Of a DNA stretch of 64,000 nt, positions 1 through 9,386 are shown in pieces. The translations under genes were made by a program, and so were the position numbers. Position 1 is the first letter of the stretch; every line of letters starts with the position of its first letter. Location: positions 3,782,001-3,846,000 of the forward strand of contig OY759723.1 in assembly GCA_963662575.1 (NCBI GenBank), read 5' to 3'. Source of the stretch: Bin5 sp963662575. GTDB lineage: Bacteria; Chloroflexota; Anaerolineae; Caldilineales; Caldilineaceae. The notes under the pieces were generated by a model, which was not told the DNA's origin, did no database searches, and saw nothing but the letters and a program-made list of their open reading frames with translations.

Positions 1-1412
1 TGCCATTTCGCGCGCCCGCGGGCGCGCGCCCGCCGATAGGATGCCAGTGTGTGGCGCGTCGCCGCCAAAGTAGGCAAAATGATCAGAAGCAGAGCCAGCC
101 CAATCGTTAACAGTGCAATACGTTCTACCGACTCAGTGATGGTCATGGGTATTGCCGAATTGCTGCTGAAGTCGAGAAAGCCCTGCGTCCTGTCGATGAT
201 GCGGGCTATTCTGCTACCGACGGGCAACCCCCCAGCCCAGGCGGCAGAACCCATCACTAAGCCCTCGATCACAACCATAGCAGCTATCTGGACGACAGAC
301 GCGCCGCGACTGCGCAACAGGGAAATCTCGGCACGCCGTCTTTCGACGTAGACGCCGGCGACGAGCCAGAGATAGGCAACAATCGAGCCGAAAATCGGCA
401 GCGCGATCACGAACAGCGACTGCGTCAATGCCTGGGCGGAGCGCTGGTATCGCCTCAGTCCAGAGTCGCTTGGAGCCACCAGCAGAGATGTGCCGGGCAG
501 CAAGGCACCGGACCTCTGATCGACCCGTTGCAGCCGTTCCAGGAATGCGCTCGCTTGCCTGACTTCGAACGATTCGCCATCCAGAACCATGTACCAGGCG
601 CCAACCGCGATCTCTCCCTGCAGGGCAGTGCCAATCTGCCGGCTGAAGCCCGCTTCGGAAACCAACAATTGTTTCCTGATCAGAGAGAATGGATTATAGA
701 ACCAGTATTCTTCCTGGCGGTTCGTCATCTGCCAGACGCCGACAACCACGAATGGGATCTGGCTGGGTAATTTGTCGGAATCAGCGCTCTCATCTGAGAG
801 AGCAATGAAGGTCTCGCCTACCTGCCAACCCATCTGTTGCGCCAGCGTTCCGTTAATGATTACCTCTACAGGAGCGGATCGATCCGAAAACAGACCTGCG
901 CTGGCAGGGAATCGCCCTTCCAATATTGTGATGTGTTGCTCGAGGTCGCTTTGGAAGGCAAAGCTAAGTTCTACCGGGGAGTTGTGACCGACTGCCTGTG
1001 CGTCTGTATCCTGAGGAAATATGGAGAATGGAACGGTCTGAAAGTAGCGGACATCGATGACGCGCGGCAGCCCGAGGTCGCCGGCGGCCTGCTTTGTCAA
1101 AAAGGTGTCAACCGAATTGACGTCCTCCCATTCGGCGTATCCATGTTTGGCTCCCAGATAATGAAACATGAATGCAAAGGGAGGATAGTTCTTCGTCTTT
1201 TCGTGCAACTCCTTGCGTAACAGGCGGACGTAAACGGCGTTACTGTATGTTGGAATGCTGGTTGTAAAGGCGACCGCAGCCAGCAGTCCCAAGGCTATTG
1301 CAATTGCCAGCCAAGCCTCAACTTTCAAACGCTTGACGGCCAGCAATACGGGACTGAACGCCGGGCTGATTCGCTTGGACAACTGTGCCCGTATCCGCCT
1401 CAACATTGCCAT
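1..1412 (-). CDS. FtsX-like ABC transporter permease, 3' end beyond window
   Basis: An open frame reads leftward from ATG 1412 to the window edge (about 470 residues, no stop reached). A basic N-terminus precedes one membrane segment at about residues 33-50. A large extracytoplasmic domain follows to about residue 330. A hydrophobic FtsX-type block then starts near SLFVIALPIFGSIVAYLWL and includes the typical cytoplasmic loop VERRRAEISLLRSRGAS. This matches the MacB/FtsX permease superfamily, which moves lipids, peptides or signals rather than sugars. The start lies 1 nt after the stop of the sugar-type ATPase gene, so it is probably translationally coupled to that importer operon. Its own ATPase may lie beyond the edge. 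Family call is firm; substrate unknown. Confidence 0.85.
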   Translation of the reverse strand, partial: MAMLRRIRAQLSKRISPAFSPVLLAVKRLKVEAWLAIAIALGLLAAVAFTTSIPTYSNAVYVRLLRKELHEKTKNYPPFAFMFHYLGAKHGYAEWEDVNSVDTFLTKQAAGDLGLPRVIDVRYFQTVPFSIFPQDTDAQAVGHNSPVELSFAFQSDLEQHITILEGRFPASAGLFSDRSAPVEVIINGTLAQQMGWQVGETFIALSDESADSDKLPSQIPFVVVGVWQMTNRQEEYWFYNPFSLIRKQLLVSEAGFSRQIGTALQGEIAVGAWYMVLDGESFEVRQASAFLERLQRVDQRSGALLPGTSLLVAPSDSGLRRYQRSAQALTQSLFVIALPIFGSIVAYLWLVAGVYVERRRAEISLLRSRGASVVQIAAMVVIEGLVMGSAAWAGGLPVGSRIARIIDRTQGFLDFSSNSAIPMTITESVERIALLTIGLALLLIILPTLAATRHTLASYRRARARGRAKW

Positions 1413-1413
1413 T

Positions 1414-2163
1414 CTAGGGCGAGCGCTTGCCCATAATCATGGCGACCACCTCGGCCTCCGTTGCCTCATCCTTCGAACGCGTGCCCAGGAGTTCACCATG
1501 GAACATGACCGAAATATAGTCGGCGATCTCAAACACCTGTTGGATATTGTGACTAATTAGTATGATCGTTTTGCCCTGGCCTCGCAAGGTGTCGATCAGT
1601 TGCAGGACTTCCTGGGTCTGCTCTACGCCCAACGCCGCGGTTGGCTCGTCCATGATTATGATCTCACCGCCTCGAATTAGTGCGCGACCGACCGCCACCG
1701 CCTGGCGCTGCCCGCCGGAGAGATTGCGAACCATTTCACGCACGTTTGGTATGCGGGCGTGAATGTCATCGAGGACGTTGTGCGCCTGGCTCAGCATTCC
1801 TTTGTGGTCAAGAAAAATTGCCCCTGGACCGCGTGTTAACTCGCTGCCCAGAAACATGTTCATCACCACGTCACGATTCTCTACCAGCGCCAGGTCCTGG
1901 TAGACGGCGGCAATTCCCAAATTGAAGGCCCCGGCAGGCCCACCAATCCTGGTCTCCTCGCCGCGTACGTGGAATCCTCCGCTGTTGGGCTGCAACGCGC
2001 CGCTTATCAACTTGATTAGCGTGGACTTGCCGGCACCGTTGTCACCAACGAGAGCGTTGACGCGGCCTCGATAGACCTTCCAACTTACCGACCGCACTGC
2101 ATGAACGGCGCCAAACGATTTATCCAGATCTGTCGTTTCGAGAATGACGTCGTCACTCGCCAT
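1414..2163 (-). CDS. Sugar-type ABC importer ATP-binding protein (single-domain, FrcA/RbsA-like)
   Basis: One ABC domain of about 249 residues. It has Walker A GDNGAGKST, signature LSGGQRQ, Walker B IIIMDEPTAAL and a switch histidine in LISHN. This is the CUT2 (ribose/xylose/fructose-type) class, but with one domain where RbsA has two; FrcA-type proteins are also single, so two copies would act as a homodimer. Start: ATG 2163 is preferred because GGAG lies just upstream. An in-frame ATG at 2175 has no visible ribosome site. It is the fourth gene of the binding protein-permease-permease-ATPase operon and is followed after 1 nt by an FtsX-like gene. Confidence 0.88.
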   Translation of the reverse strand: MASDDVILETTDLDKSFGAVHAVRSVSWKVYRGRVNALVGDNGAGKSTLIKLISGALQPNSGGFHVRGEETRIGGPAGAFNLGIAAVYQDLALVENRDVVMNMFLGSELTRGPGAIFLDHKGMLSQAHNVLDDIHARIPNVREMVRNLSGGQRQAVAVGRALIRGGEIIIMDEPTAALGVEQTQEVLQLIDTLRGQGKTIILISHNIQQVFEIADYISVMFHGELLGTRSKDEATEAEVVAMIMGKRSP

Positions 2164-2195
2164 GACCTGCTCCATATTTGTTGTCTGTAAATGAC

Positions 2196-3191
2196 CTACG
2201 ACATGCGCGCCCGCAGCACACTGAGAATGACAGCAAAAACCAGGGCAAATCCTCGGACCACCAGAATGATGCCTGTCGGCACATCCATCAATTGCAGACC
2301 ATTGCCAAGTATGGTCAGAAAGAGCACGGCCACGAGATTGCGCTCAATGCGGCCAACCCCGCCGAAAAGACTGAACCCTCCCAACAGAACAGCTGTGAGG
2401 GCAGTAACGAAATCTACACTGCCTGCAATCGCTAGGCCAAACAAGGCAGACTGTTTTGCCCTCGCCGTCACAAGTATTGCAGTCAATGCCGCCGTCAATG
2501 CTGAAATGACCAAGGCAACGCGGATCACTTTGTTTACCGGTACGCCACTCAGGAGCGACGCCCGATAATCTGCGCCGGTGGCGTAAATGTGGGCGCCCAG
2601 TTTCGTTTGCGTCAGCATGATCCAGCCGACTATGTAGCACAGAAACATGATCCAGACCGATGAGGGAATGCCGAATACGCGTATGAATACGGCTTCCTGC
2701 AGCCCCTCGCGTGCGATCGTTATTGTCCGGCCCCCGCTGAGAAATAGTGCGATCGCAATCATAACGCCCTGGGTCGCCAATGTCGCCACAAAGGCGACGA
2801 TTCTACCGTTGACAACGATAAGACCGTTAAAGAGGCCGGCGGCGATCCCGGCCGCCAACGCGAATATCACGGTCAAGGGAAGCGAAAAACCAGCCTCTTC
2901 AAACAAGAGAGCTGTTGTCACTGTGGCGACCGCAAGTACGCCCTGCGTGGAGGTGTCGATCTGCCCGGCCAAAATGGCGACAGTATATCCGGCCGTCACT
3001 ATACCTGCCAGCGATGCGCTGATAAGAATGTTGACCAGATTGCGTTGGGTGAAAAAAAACGGGGCCATAAAGACAAAGATGAAGAACAGCACAACGGTTA
3101 CAACATAGATCCCGTTGTCCATCAGAAACAGCAACTGTTCCCGCCGGCGTCCTGATACTATTCTCTCACCTTGCACTAACCGCCCTATCAC
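2196..3191 (-). CDS. Sugar ABC importer permease (RbsC/BPD_transp_2 family)
   Basis: Polytopic inner-membrane protein of about 331 residues with the RbsC-type pattern. It has a first membrane helix after a short basic N-terminus, a loop AGIVTAGYTVAILAGQIDTS typical of CUT2 permeases, and a late GGVGRIERNLVAVLFL segment. The start is assigned to GTG 3191 because AAGGAG lies 7-8 nt upstream and the codon sits just after the stop of the preceding permease at 3202. An in-frame TTG at 3260 would overlap that gene by 59 nt. It is paired with the 3202-4179 permease, to which it is clearly related, so the membrane channel is probably a heterodimer. Confidence 0.88.
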   Translation of the reverse strand: MIGRLVQGERIVSGRRREQLLFLMDNGIYVVTVVLFFIFVFMAPFFFTQRNLVNILISASLAGIVTAGYTVAILAGQIDTSTQGVLAVATVTTALLFEEAGFSLPLTVIFALAAGIAAGLFNGLIVVNGRIVAFVATLATQGVMIAIALFLSGGRTITIAREGLQEAVFIRVFGIPSSVWIMFLCYIVGWIMLTQTKLGAHIYATGADYRASLLSGVPVNKVIRVALVISALTAALTAILVTARAKQSALFGLAIAGSVDFVTALTAVLLGGFSLFGGVGRIERNLVAVLFLTILGNGLQLMDVPTGIILVVRGFALVFAVILSVLRARMS

Positions 3192-3201
3192 ATCCGACTC
3201 C

Positions 3202-4179
3202 TTATCGCGCTGCCATTTGCTGGCGGATACTGTCCAGCAAGATGGCGAAAACAAATGCAAGACCGTTGATCAGTTGCCGCATGGGTGCTGAAACATTGAG
3301 GATGCCCAAACCGATTGTAAGCGTGGACAAAAAGAGAAGGCCGATCAATGTACGCTCAATCTTTCCGCTTCCGCCCGAAAGTGCAACGCCTGCAAAGAGC
3401 GCCGCAGTGAGCGATTGCCCCAGTCCTTCGACACCAGGTTGCGCGGCCAGTTGGCGGCCGGCGATCAAGATTCCAGCCATGCCAGTGATTACTGCATTCG
3501 TTACCAGCACAATCCGTGCAATTCGGACTGCGTTGATGCCGTTCAGGGCCGCCGCGGCGGGATTCCCACCCAGTGCATATATGTGTGCGCCAAACTTGGT
3601 CTGGTTCAGCACTACCCACCCGATTGCATAGGCGACAAACATCAGAGGAATTACAAAAGGGACACCGAAGACTTCGAAATTCGCAATGTCGCGCAACGGC
3701 GGCCGCACCAGCCGGATCATGCCCGGTTGCCCTGTCAGGTTGATGATTAGAAAGCCTATTCCACCACTGACTACACCGACGGCCAAGGTGGACACAAAAG
3801 AGGGGATGCCCTGTTGGATCAGGTAGCTGCTCAGCAGACCGACCGCAATCGTCAAGACGACGGTAAGAGCCAGTGCAACGCCGAGCGGCCACTCCAGAAG
3901 CTGAAAAACACCGGCAAACATCAGCGAAGCCATGCCGCCGACCTGGGCTGTGGACAGATCAATCTGACCCGAGATCAGCGTTATGGTGTAAGAGGCCAAG
4001 ACGATGCCGGCAGGTCCGCTCAGACGCAGAATCGTCTCTAATGTCCTCGACCTCAGAAACATGTCTGGAACGGCGATGGCAAACAGCGCTACTTCCAGAA
4101 CAAAGGCGATAAACAACCCGTTATCAAGCAGGAATTGGACGACCTGCTTGCGCTGAATGCCGCGAATGCTAGTGGCCAA
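3202..4179 (-). CDS. Sugar ABC importer permease (RbsC/BPD_transp_2 family)
   Basis: A 325-residue polytopic membrane protein of the CUT2 permease class. The segment LASYTITLISGQIDLSTAQVG is the conserved RbsC-type motif, and GGSGKIERTLIGLLFLSTL matches the C-terminal block of the neighbouring permease. It lies between the binding protein gene upstream and the second permease downstream. A 144-nt spacer with a strong hairpin separates it from the binding-protein gene, which may lower permease relative to binding-protein expression. Two different permeases in one CUT2 operon are less common than one, but occur. Confidence 0.88.
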   Translation of the reverse strand: MATSIRGIQRKQVVQFLLDNGLFIAFVLEVALFAIAVPDMFLRSRTLETILRLSGPAGIVLASYTITLISGQIDLSTAQVGGMASLMFAGVFQLLEWPLGVALALTVVLTIAVGLLSSYLIQQGIPSFVSTLAVGVVSGGIGFLIINLTGQPGMIRLVRPPLRDIANFEVFGVPFVIPLMFVAYAIGWVVLNQTKFGAHIYALGGNPAAAALNGINAVRIARIVLVTNAVITGMAGILIAGRQLAAQPGVEGLGQSLTAALFAGVALSGGSGKIERTLIGLLFLSTLTIGLGILNVSAPMRQLINGLAFVFAILLDSIRQQMAAR

Positions 4180-4270
4180 CTGTGACTCCGGCTGCTGAAT
4201 CGGCCTGCCTGATGCCAGGCCCTGTTGTTACCTTGAAGCTATCGGGAAAACTGCGTTCCCAATGTAGAAA

Positions 4271-4295
4271 GGGTGGGGCTGGACTCGCCCCACCC
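4271..4295 (-). promoter_or_regulatory. Intercistronic hairpin between binding-protein and permease genes
   Basis: GGGTGGGGC (4271-4279) and GCCCCACCC (4287-4295) form a perfect 9-bp GC-rich stem with a 7-nt loop. No U-tract follows on the minus strand. It is better read as an mRNA-stabilising or attenuating stem than as a full intrinsic terminator. Three other binding-protein genes in the window are followed by similar hairpins. Confidence 0.6.
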
Positions 4296-4323
4296 TCACT
4301 AATTCGTCAGAGATTGAAACACT

Positions 4324-5427
4324 CTATTCCGATTCGTACAGTTCTGCATAGCGCTGGTCTACAGTTTCCTGTGTAATCGCCTTGCGAACCTGGTAGGTTT
4401 CGAATGCAATTCCTTCCAGAGTTGCCAGTGCGACTTCGACCCAACCCCAACCCTCACAATATGGCTGGAATTCGATGAAACCGTAGTAGCCCATCGGCCT
4501 GGTTTTCAGGAACTTGGCCGGCGGCTCGTCGCCACCCAACGTAACCAGCATCACGTCCGCCTCGTTGCCTGCTTCGGATACGGCATTGTAGGGGCCAATA
4601 CCGAGGCCGTCCCAACAGGGAATCATCGCAAAGACGCCATCAGGATGCGCCGTCATTGTATCGTTTACCATGTCTTCGGCGGAACGGCCCGTGGTCAGGT
4701 CGGCCATCAAGACGTGGTCGTCGTCCAGTTCAAAAGCCTCCTTGAACGTGGAAGCAGCGGAACCGGTGCGAGTGACGCAGGCAGGGATGCCCCCGTGCGT
4801 CAGTTCAATAAAGAATAACTCGCGGCCGGCCCAATCTTCCGCCTGCCGCTTTCTTACACCCTCAACCAGGAGCTCCGCGCCCCTCATGCCGGCGATCCCG
4901 TCGGGGATACCGTAGACGATTGGCGTGTATTCGCTGGGACCATTGTCGATGCCGATGAACTGAATGCCTTCATCCAGGGCGCGCAACGCCAGTCCTTCAT
5001 AGACGTTGGGGCCATGGGCGCCAACGATGCTCAGGTCGTTCAGGAGCAGCGTCTCCAACAGGTCGGGTTCCGTGGCATAATCGCCGGCGGCGTCGGATTC
5101 GAAGAACTCCACGCCATAAAACTCGGCTGCAGATTTCATAGCGCCAGACCATTCGCCGAAGAATGGATGCGCCAGGTTGGGATTAATGAATCCCAATCGC
5201 CAGGGCTGGGAGAATTCTGTGGGAAGTGTTGCCAGAGGCTGACACTGATGGGGCGCAGTTTCGGACTCAATTGCTGCCGCATCGTGGAAGGTCATAGCCC
5301 TCGGCGTCGCCGTGACGTCGACGACCCTAGTCACTTGAACTTCAACAGTTTGTGTTTCGCAGGCCGCCAAGACGAGCACTGCAAGTGCCATGACCAAGGC
5401 CGCCAATAGATACCGCTTCTTCTTCAT
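4324..5427 (-). CDS. Sugar ABC transporter substrate-binding lipoprotein
   Basis: A 367-residue protein with a basic N-terminus, a hydrophobic segment and a lipobox ending VLAAC (Cys23), so a lipid-anchored extracytoplasmic protein. The body is the periplasmic-binding-protein type 1 fold of the RbsB-like class (for example WRLGFINPNLAHPFFGEW near the start and FIGIDNGPS mid-protein). The start ATG 5427 follows AGGAG; an in-frame upstream codon at 5445 lacks support. It is the first gene of the operon that continues with two permeases and an ATPase. The ligand cannot be read from the sequence; a pentose, hexose or small polyol would fit the family. Confidence 0.88.
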   Translation of the reverse strand: MKKKRYLLAALVMALAVLVLAACETQTVEVQVTRVVDVTATPRAMTFHDAAAIESETAPHQCQPLATLPTEFSQPWRLGFINPNLAHPFFGEWSGAMKSAAEFYGVEFFESDAAGDYATEPDLLETLLLNDLSIVGAHGPNVYEGLALRALDEGIQFIGIDNGPSEYTPIVYGIPDGIAGMRGAELLVEGVRKRQAEDWAGRELFFIELTHGGIPACVTRTGSAASTFKEAFELDDDHVLMADLTTGRSAEDMVNDTMTAHPDGVFAMIPCWDGLGIGPYNAVSEAGNEADVMLVTLGGDEPPAKFLKTRPMGYYGFIEFQPYCEGWGWVEVALATLEGIAFETYQVRKAITQETVDQRYAELYESE

Positions 5428-5456
5428 CTTTTCTCTCCTGTGCATTCTTAATGATG

Positions 5457-5509
5457 GAAAGTTTTAACTGCGTAATCCTGCAAGGGACTTGATGTTGTTA
5501 GAAACTTTC
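5457..5509 (-). promoter_or_regulatory. Candidate operator or leader stem upstream of sugar importer operon
   Basis: GAAAGTTTTAAC (5457-5468) and GTTAGAAACTTTC (5497-5509) are inverted repeats with a single bulged base, 28 nt apart. They sit 30-80 nt upstream of the binding-protein start. They could be half-sites for a regulator or the arms of a leader hairpin. No convincing -10/-35 pair was found next to them. Confidence 0.3.
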
Positions 5510-6552
5510 TTACTCTACGAAGACTGTCGAAGGCCCAAGGGATTCCCTTCACTGCTGACTAAAGAAGGCGTCTGGAAAAGACGTGTTTGCACTACGGGAC
5601 TCTTCAGTTCAGCTCCCCTTACAAAGGTCTCTACAGGGCAATGGCCTATTGAGGTGTTTCCGATTCCTGGTTCAAAGCCTCTTGTGCGCGAACGCTTCGG
5701 ACAGAAAGCGTGCTCGTTTGTGGCGTCTTTATTGTCTGCGTCTGGAATAGGGGTACAAGCATACGAGAAGTCGTCAGTGTTGTTAGCTGGAGGATGGCGG
5801 AGATTCCTATGATTTCCCGAAAAATGGTCGGTATGGACCACTATCTACCTAGAAAGGGGGGTTGCTGAGTCGACTTCGGTGTCGTCCTCTCATTCAGACC
5901 GGGCAAGTGGCGGCTACGCCAGCGTCATTCTACTCTCACTGCAAGTCGTCTGTCAAAAAAATGAACACCTGTAAGCCGGCGACACGCTCGGGCGGCCTCG
6001 GGCGGCGACCGTGGCTTAGGGCTTCCGGCCGACATATTACACGGGACAATTTGATGGCCCCAACGGGAGAATGCCACTCTAGGGGGTCGGGCGGATGCAT
6101 CCCAAATTTTTCGACAGCCGCTGTCTGAATCAAGAACGGTCGGTTCTTCGCTATATGTGACCCCACCTGTACAAGGAACTGAGATTTGGGAATGGACGGG
6201 ACCGTTATAGCACGATTAACATACCAATGGTCATCTTTTTGGTACCATGCTTGACCAACCCTTCACCTCTGGCACCATTCAGTCTTTCTTCGAAACGTGG
6301 TTGGATGGCGGCAGGCACACTGTCGGACGGGCGCACGGCTGCGAAGAAGGCGCGGCGGTGGGTGAGGCGTGTTTTTGGAGGGGGGCGTTGCGGGGGCGCA
6401 GCCCCTGCACAAGGGAGGCCGCTTGCGGCCGACCGCCCATATACTGAGAAAGAAGGAGAGAAAAAATTCCCTCATTCGCCTCATTCCCGTTTGCGAATTG
6501 AATGCGGCGGAGCAGGAACGTTGTTCCTTTGATATCGCGAATTCGCGGCCAC
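5510..6552. other. Gene-poor region with one dispersed repeat
   Basis: No frame here has a recognisable protein, a good ribosome site or sustained coding character; the longest frames are about 100 codons and look like chance. The only structure seen is the ~110-bp dispersed repeat at 6331-6440. A purine-rich stretch (AAAGAAGGAGAGAAAAAATT) lies near 6450-6470, without a stem in front of it. Confidence 0.5.
6331..6440 (+). repeat. Dispersed repeat, copy 1 (about 105-110 bp)
   Basis: This segment aligns over most of its length with the reverse complement of 15641-15746. Shared blocks include CGCACGGCTGCG, GGTGAGGC-TGTTTTTGGAGG and CCCTGCACAAGGGAGG. Copy 1 also contains a small GC-rich inverted repeat (GGCCGCTTGCGGCC). 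Both copies are intergenic. Conservation of blocks with scattered substitutions suggests a genome-wide interspersed repeat rather than a recent duplication. Confidence 0.7.
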
Positions 6553-7326
6553 TTAACCCAGTGAACCAGAGAGATGCAAGGCAACGGCGGTTGCTGCGAC
6601 GGCCGCGGTTTCGGCGCGCAGAATGCGAGGGCCCAGCGAAACGCACTGCCAACCTCGATCGATCGCAGCGGCTGCCTCTTCGCCTGAGATTCCTCCTTCT
6701 GGCCCGATCAGTAGCGATACTGTGTCAGATTTGGCCAGGACGGTGCCCAGGCCGGTATCAGTTCCCTCTGCCTCCTCCCACGCCAGAAGCCGCTGGCCGG
6801 CGCCATGATCAAGGGCTTGCTCCCATCCAAGCGGGTTCTCCAGGATCGGCAGGCGGCCGCGGCGGCTCTGTTCTGCCGCTTCTCGAATTATTGCTCGCCA
6901 GCGGTCGTATTTGGGCAACAGCTTGGCGGCCGGACGCACCACAGTTCTGCTGCTGATCACCGGTACAAACCGGCTCACGCCCAGCTCCGTTCCCTTCTGC
7001 AGTACCCACTCAAAGCGGTCTCTCTTCAACGCACATTGGTAGAGAGTCAAGGCGACGCCAGGCTCACTTCGAACAGGTTCTTGCGACAGCACGCGCCCTG
7101 TCGCCCTGTCAGCTGCCAGATCTTCGATCTGCGTTACGAATGCCGTGCCGCTGCCATCGAGCAAGGTGATCAGACTACCGGGCACCAGTCGCAGAACATT
7201 TCCAAGCTGGTGCGCCAAGGGCGTAAGGTCAACGTAACGGTCCTGCCCTGGCAAGATGTCAGGCAGGAAGAATCGGTGGGAATCTCTGGCCCTGAACTCA
7301 TTGTCGCTCAACGCTTTCACGCTCAC
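6553..7326 (-). CDS. rsmE: 16S rRNA (uracil1498-N3)-methyltransferase RsmE
   Basis: About 257 residues, the usual length. The N-terminal PUA-like part begins with HRFFLP. The SPOUT methyltransferase part carries LIGPEGG and the C-terminal knot motif LGPRILRAETAAVAA. It methylates N3 of U1498 in 16S rRNA using SAM. Start is GTG 7326, overlapping the 3' end of prmA by 29 nt; later GTG or TTG codons at 7320 and 7311 are alternatives. The prmA-rsmE order is a common bacterial pairing and implies one transcript. Confidence 0.95.
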   Translation of the reverse strand: MSVKALSDNEFRARDSHRFFLPDILPGQDRYVDLTPLAHQLGNVLRLVPGSLITLLDGSGTAFVTQIEDLAADRATGRVLSQEPVRSEPGVALTLYQCALKRDRFEWVLQKGTELGVSRFVPVISSRTVVRPAAKLLPKYDRWRAIIREAAEQSRRGRLPILENPLGWEQALDHGAGQRLLAWEEAEGTDTGLGTVLAKSDTVSLLIGPEGGISGEEAAAAIDRGWQCVSLGPRILRAETAAVAATAVALHLSGSLG

Positions 7327-8293
7327 TTTCGCTCTGAACTGTAATGGCTACCCAGTCCCCTTCTTGCTTGCGCTCCACTTCCGAAAGGCCGTGGCGGACC
7401 GCAGCTGCGACCACTGTTCCTGCCTTTTCCTCCAGAATTCCAGACAGGATCATGCGGCCTCCAAGTGCAAGCGGCACTGCCAACGGGACGTTGTCATAGG
7501 CAGCGTCGAACAGTCCTATCAGGACTTCGGCCAGAATATTGGATACGATCACAGAAAACCGCCCCTCCTGACCGCCAGGTACTGACCCATGTTCAATATA
7601 GAGCTGGTCGTAACCAAGAGTAACTCCGTTCCGCTCTGCATTTTCCTTTGCAACCCGGATTGCCAGTGGATCGATATCCGTAGCCCAGACCGGCCGTGCG
7701 CCCAGCTTGGCCGCGACAATCGAGAGAACACCGCTGCCAGTACCAATGTCCAAGACAGAATCGCCGGGCCGTACCCACTCTTCCAGCGCAGCCACACAGA
7801 GGCGCGTCGTCGGATGCAGGCCTGTCCCAAAAGCCATCCCCGGCTCCAATCGAACTACAAGATCATCCGGCAATGCATTCGGCTCTTCCCATGCGGGCGC
7901 CAACAGCACCCGCTTCCCAATGCGCAGTGGTTTGTAGTGTCGTTTCCAAGCGTGGGCCCAGTCTTCCTCCCGGACTGGTCTTGCCACCGGCTCCGGCATT
8001 GGGTAAAGCAGGCGAAGCCGCCACAGTCCCTCTTCGATCTGCCTCTGGATGGTTCGGCCGCGTGGTCCAGGCTTCAGGTAGGTTTTGACAACAAGTCTGA
8101 CTTCACCGGCGGCAGGGTTGCCAAAGTCGTCAAAGCCGGTGGACTCCAACACAGCTCCGCCGCCTGAGGCCTCGCCTGCCGCGCTGTCTTCAACCCAGTC
8201 GCCGCCGTTGAAGCGGTTGAACAGCTCGGCTACCGCTTCGGCAGCTTCGCCATCGACCTCAACAGCTATCTCGACAAGCTCATCTGCGTTCAT
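7298..8293 (-). CDS. prmA: Ribosomal protein L11 methyltransferase PrmA
   Basis: A Rossmann-fold SAM methyltransferase of about 331 residues. The N-terminal substrate-recognition domain (to about 115) is followed by FGTGLHPTT, SAM motif DIGTGSG at about 182-188, the acidic loop DIDPLA and NILAEVL. PrmA trimethylates L11. A polar Gly/Ser/Glu-rich stretch at about 35-60 is longer than expected in the N-terminal domain. Start ATG 8293 is preferred over an in-frame TTG at 8317. It is co-directional with and overlaps rsmE. Confidence 0.93.
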   Translation of the reverse strand: MNADELVEIAVEVDGEAAEAVAELFNRFNGGDWVEDSAAGEASGGGAVLESTGFDDFGNPAAGEVRLVVKTYLKPGPRGRTIQRQIEEGLWRLRLLYPMPEPVARPVREEDWAHAWKRHYKPLRIGKRVLLAPAWEEPNALPDDLVVRLEPGMAFGTGLHPTTRLCVAALEEWVRPGDSVLDIGTGSGVLSIVAAKLGARPVWATDIDPLAIRVAKENAERNGVTLGYDQLYIEHGSVPGGQEGRFSVIVSNILAEVLIGLFDAAYDNVPLAVPLALGGRMILSGILEEKAGTVVAAAVRHGLSEVERKQEGDWVAITVQSESERESVERQ

Positions 8294-8426
8294 GGGATAC
8301 TGTTTTGCCTTATGCAATTCCCTGGGCGGCTGGGTCTGCGCTATACTTCAGTGCCAATATGGGTGGAGGAGTAACATAGATCTGTCCGCCCGCTCTCATG
8401 CCCTTGCCACTCTTCTCACTTAAGCC

Positions 8427-9335
8427 ATGACCCCGCGCGCCCAATCCTATCTCAGTCTGGCTCTTTGTATCCTGCTATGGGCCTCGATTCCGGTCGCCTC
8501 GAAGAAGATTCTGGCAGAACTATCCAATTTGCAGATGCTCTTCTACAGTACAATCTTCTCAGTGTTCGCGCTCGGTGCGCTTGTCGTCTGGCAACGCAAG
8601 ACAGTTAGCCTAAAGGATTACACACTTCGGGACTTCGCTAACATGTGTTGGCTGGGCTTCCTGGGGGCGTTCCTCTACTACGTGCTTCTTTACGGGGCGT
8701 TCGCACGCACTTCCGCCGCTGAAGGGTTCCTTCTTGCCTACACGTGGCCCATCCTGATCAGTCTGTTGGCGGTCCCGTTACTGGGCGAGAGATTCACGCC
8801 CACCCGCCTGATTGCAGTCTTGATCAGTTTCAGCGGCGTCGTTGCAATTGTTACTCAGGGGCGAATGGTGGAGTTGCGGGTGGAGAACCTGGCGGGAAAT
8901 CTGTTGGCCCTATGCGGCGCCCTGGTCTTCGCGCTCTTTTCCATTCAGGGCAAGCGGGCCAACTACAACGTGACTGTTGCCGCGTTTGTGTACTTCTGCG
9001 CCGCTCTGATTTGTTCTGCCGTTGCCATCGTTCTGAGCGGCGGCCTGGCTCTGCCCTCTACTGCAGTCTGGGGCTGGCTCATCTACAATGGGCTGTTTGT
9101 CAACGGACTTAGCTATGTGTTCTGGTTCAAGGCGCTTGAACACGGCGACACGTTCATCGTCTCAAACCTGCTCTATCTCACGCCGGCCATCTCGCTGCTG
9201 TTCGTCCTGCTGCTGCTCGATGAACCAATTCATGCATCAGCGGTTTCAGGTTTGGTGCTGATCATTGCCGGAATCCTCTTTCAGTCCCGGCAAAAACTCT
9301 TTGCTTTGACCGGCATTGGCCGCAGATTCGGCTGA
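8427..9335 (+). CDS. EamA-family (DMT superfamily) transporter
   Basis: A 302-residue membrane protein with about ten hydrophobic helices in two homologous EamA halves, the second starting near residue 150. It begins with LALCILLWASIPVASKK, a typical first-helix pattern, and contains PLLGERFTP and LLLDEPIHA at matching positions of the two halves. Members export amino acids, metabolites or drugs; substrate cannot be assigned. It is transcribed divergently from prmA and convergently with dnaJ, so it is probably monocistronic. Confidence 0.88.
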   Translation: MTPRAQSYLSLALCILLWASIPVASKKILAELSNLQMLFYSTIFSVFALGALVVWQRKTVSLKDYTLRDFANMCWLGFLGAFLYYVLLYGAFARTSAAEGFLLAYTWPILISLLAVPLLGERFTPTRLIAVLISFSGVVAIVTQGRMVELRVENLAGNLLALCGALVFALFSIQGKRANYNVTVAAFVYFCAALICSAVAIVLSGGLALPSTAVWGWLIYNGLFVNGLSYVFWFKALEHGDTFIVSNLLYLTPAISLLFVLLLLDEPIHASAVSGLVLIIAGILFQSRQKLFALTGIGRRFG

Positions 9336-9386
9336 GCAGACAGCCGGGATCAGCAGAGGAGTTATATTGGCAGGGCCACTGACTCC

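Noticed and set aside
5489..5841. Overlapping ~107-codon frames on both strands
   Set aside because: No recognisable domain or ribosome site and the two strands are equally open.
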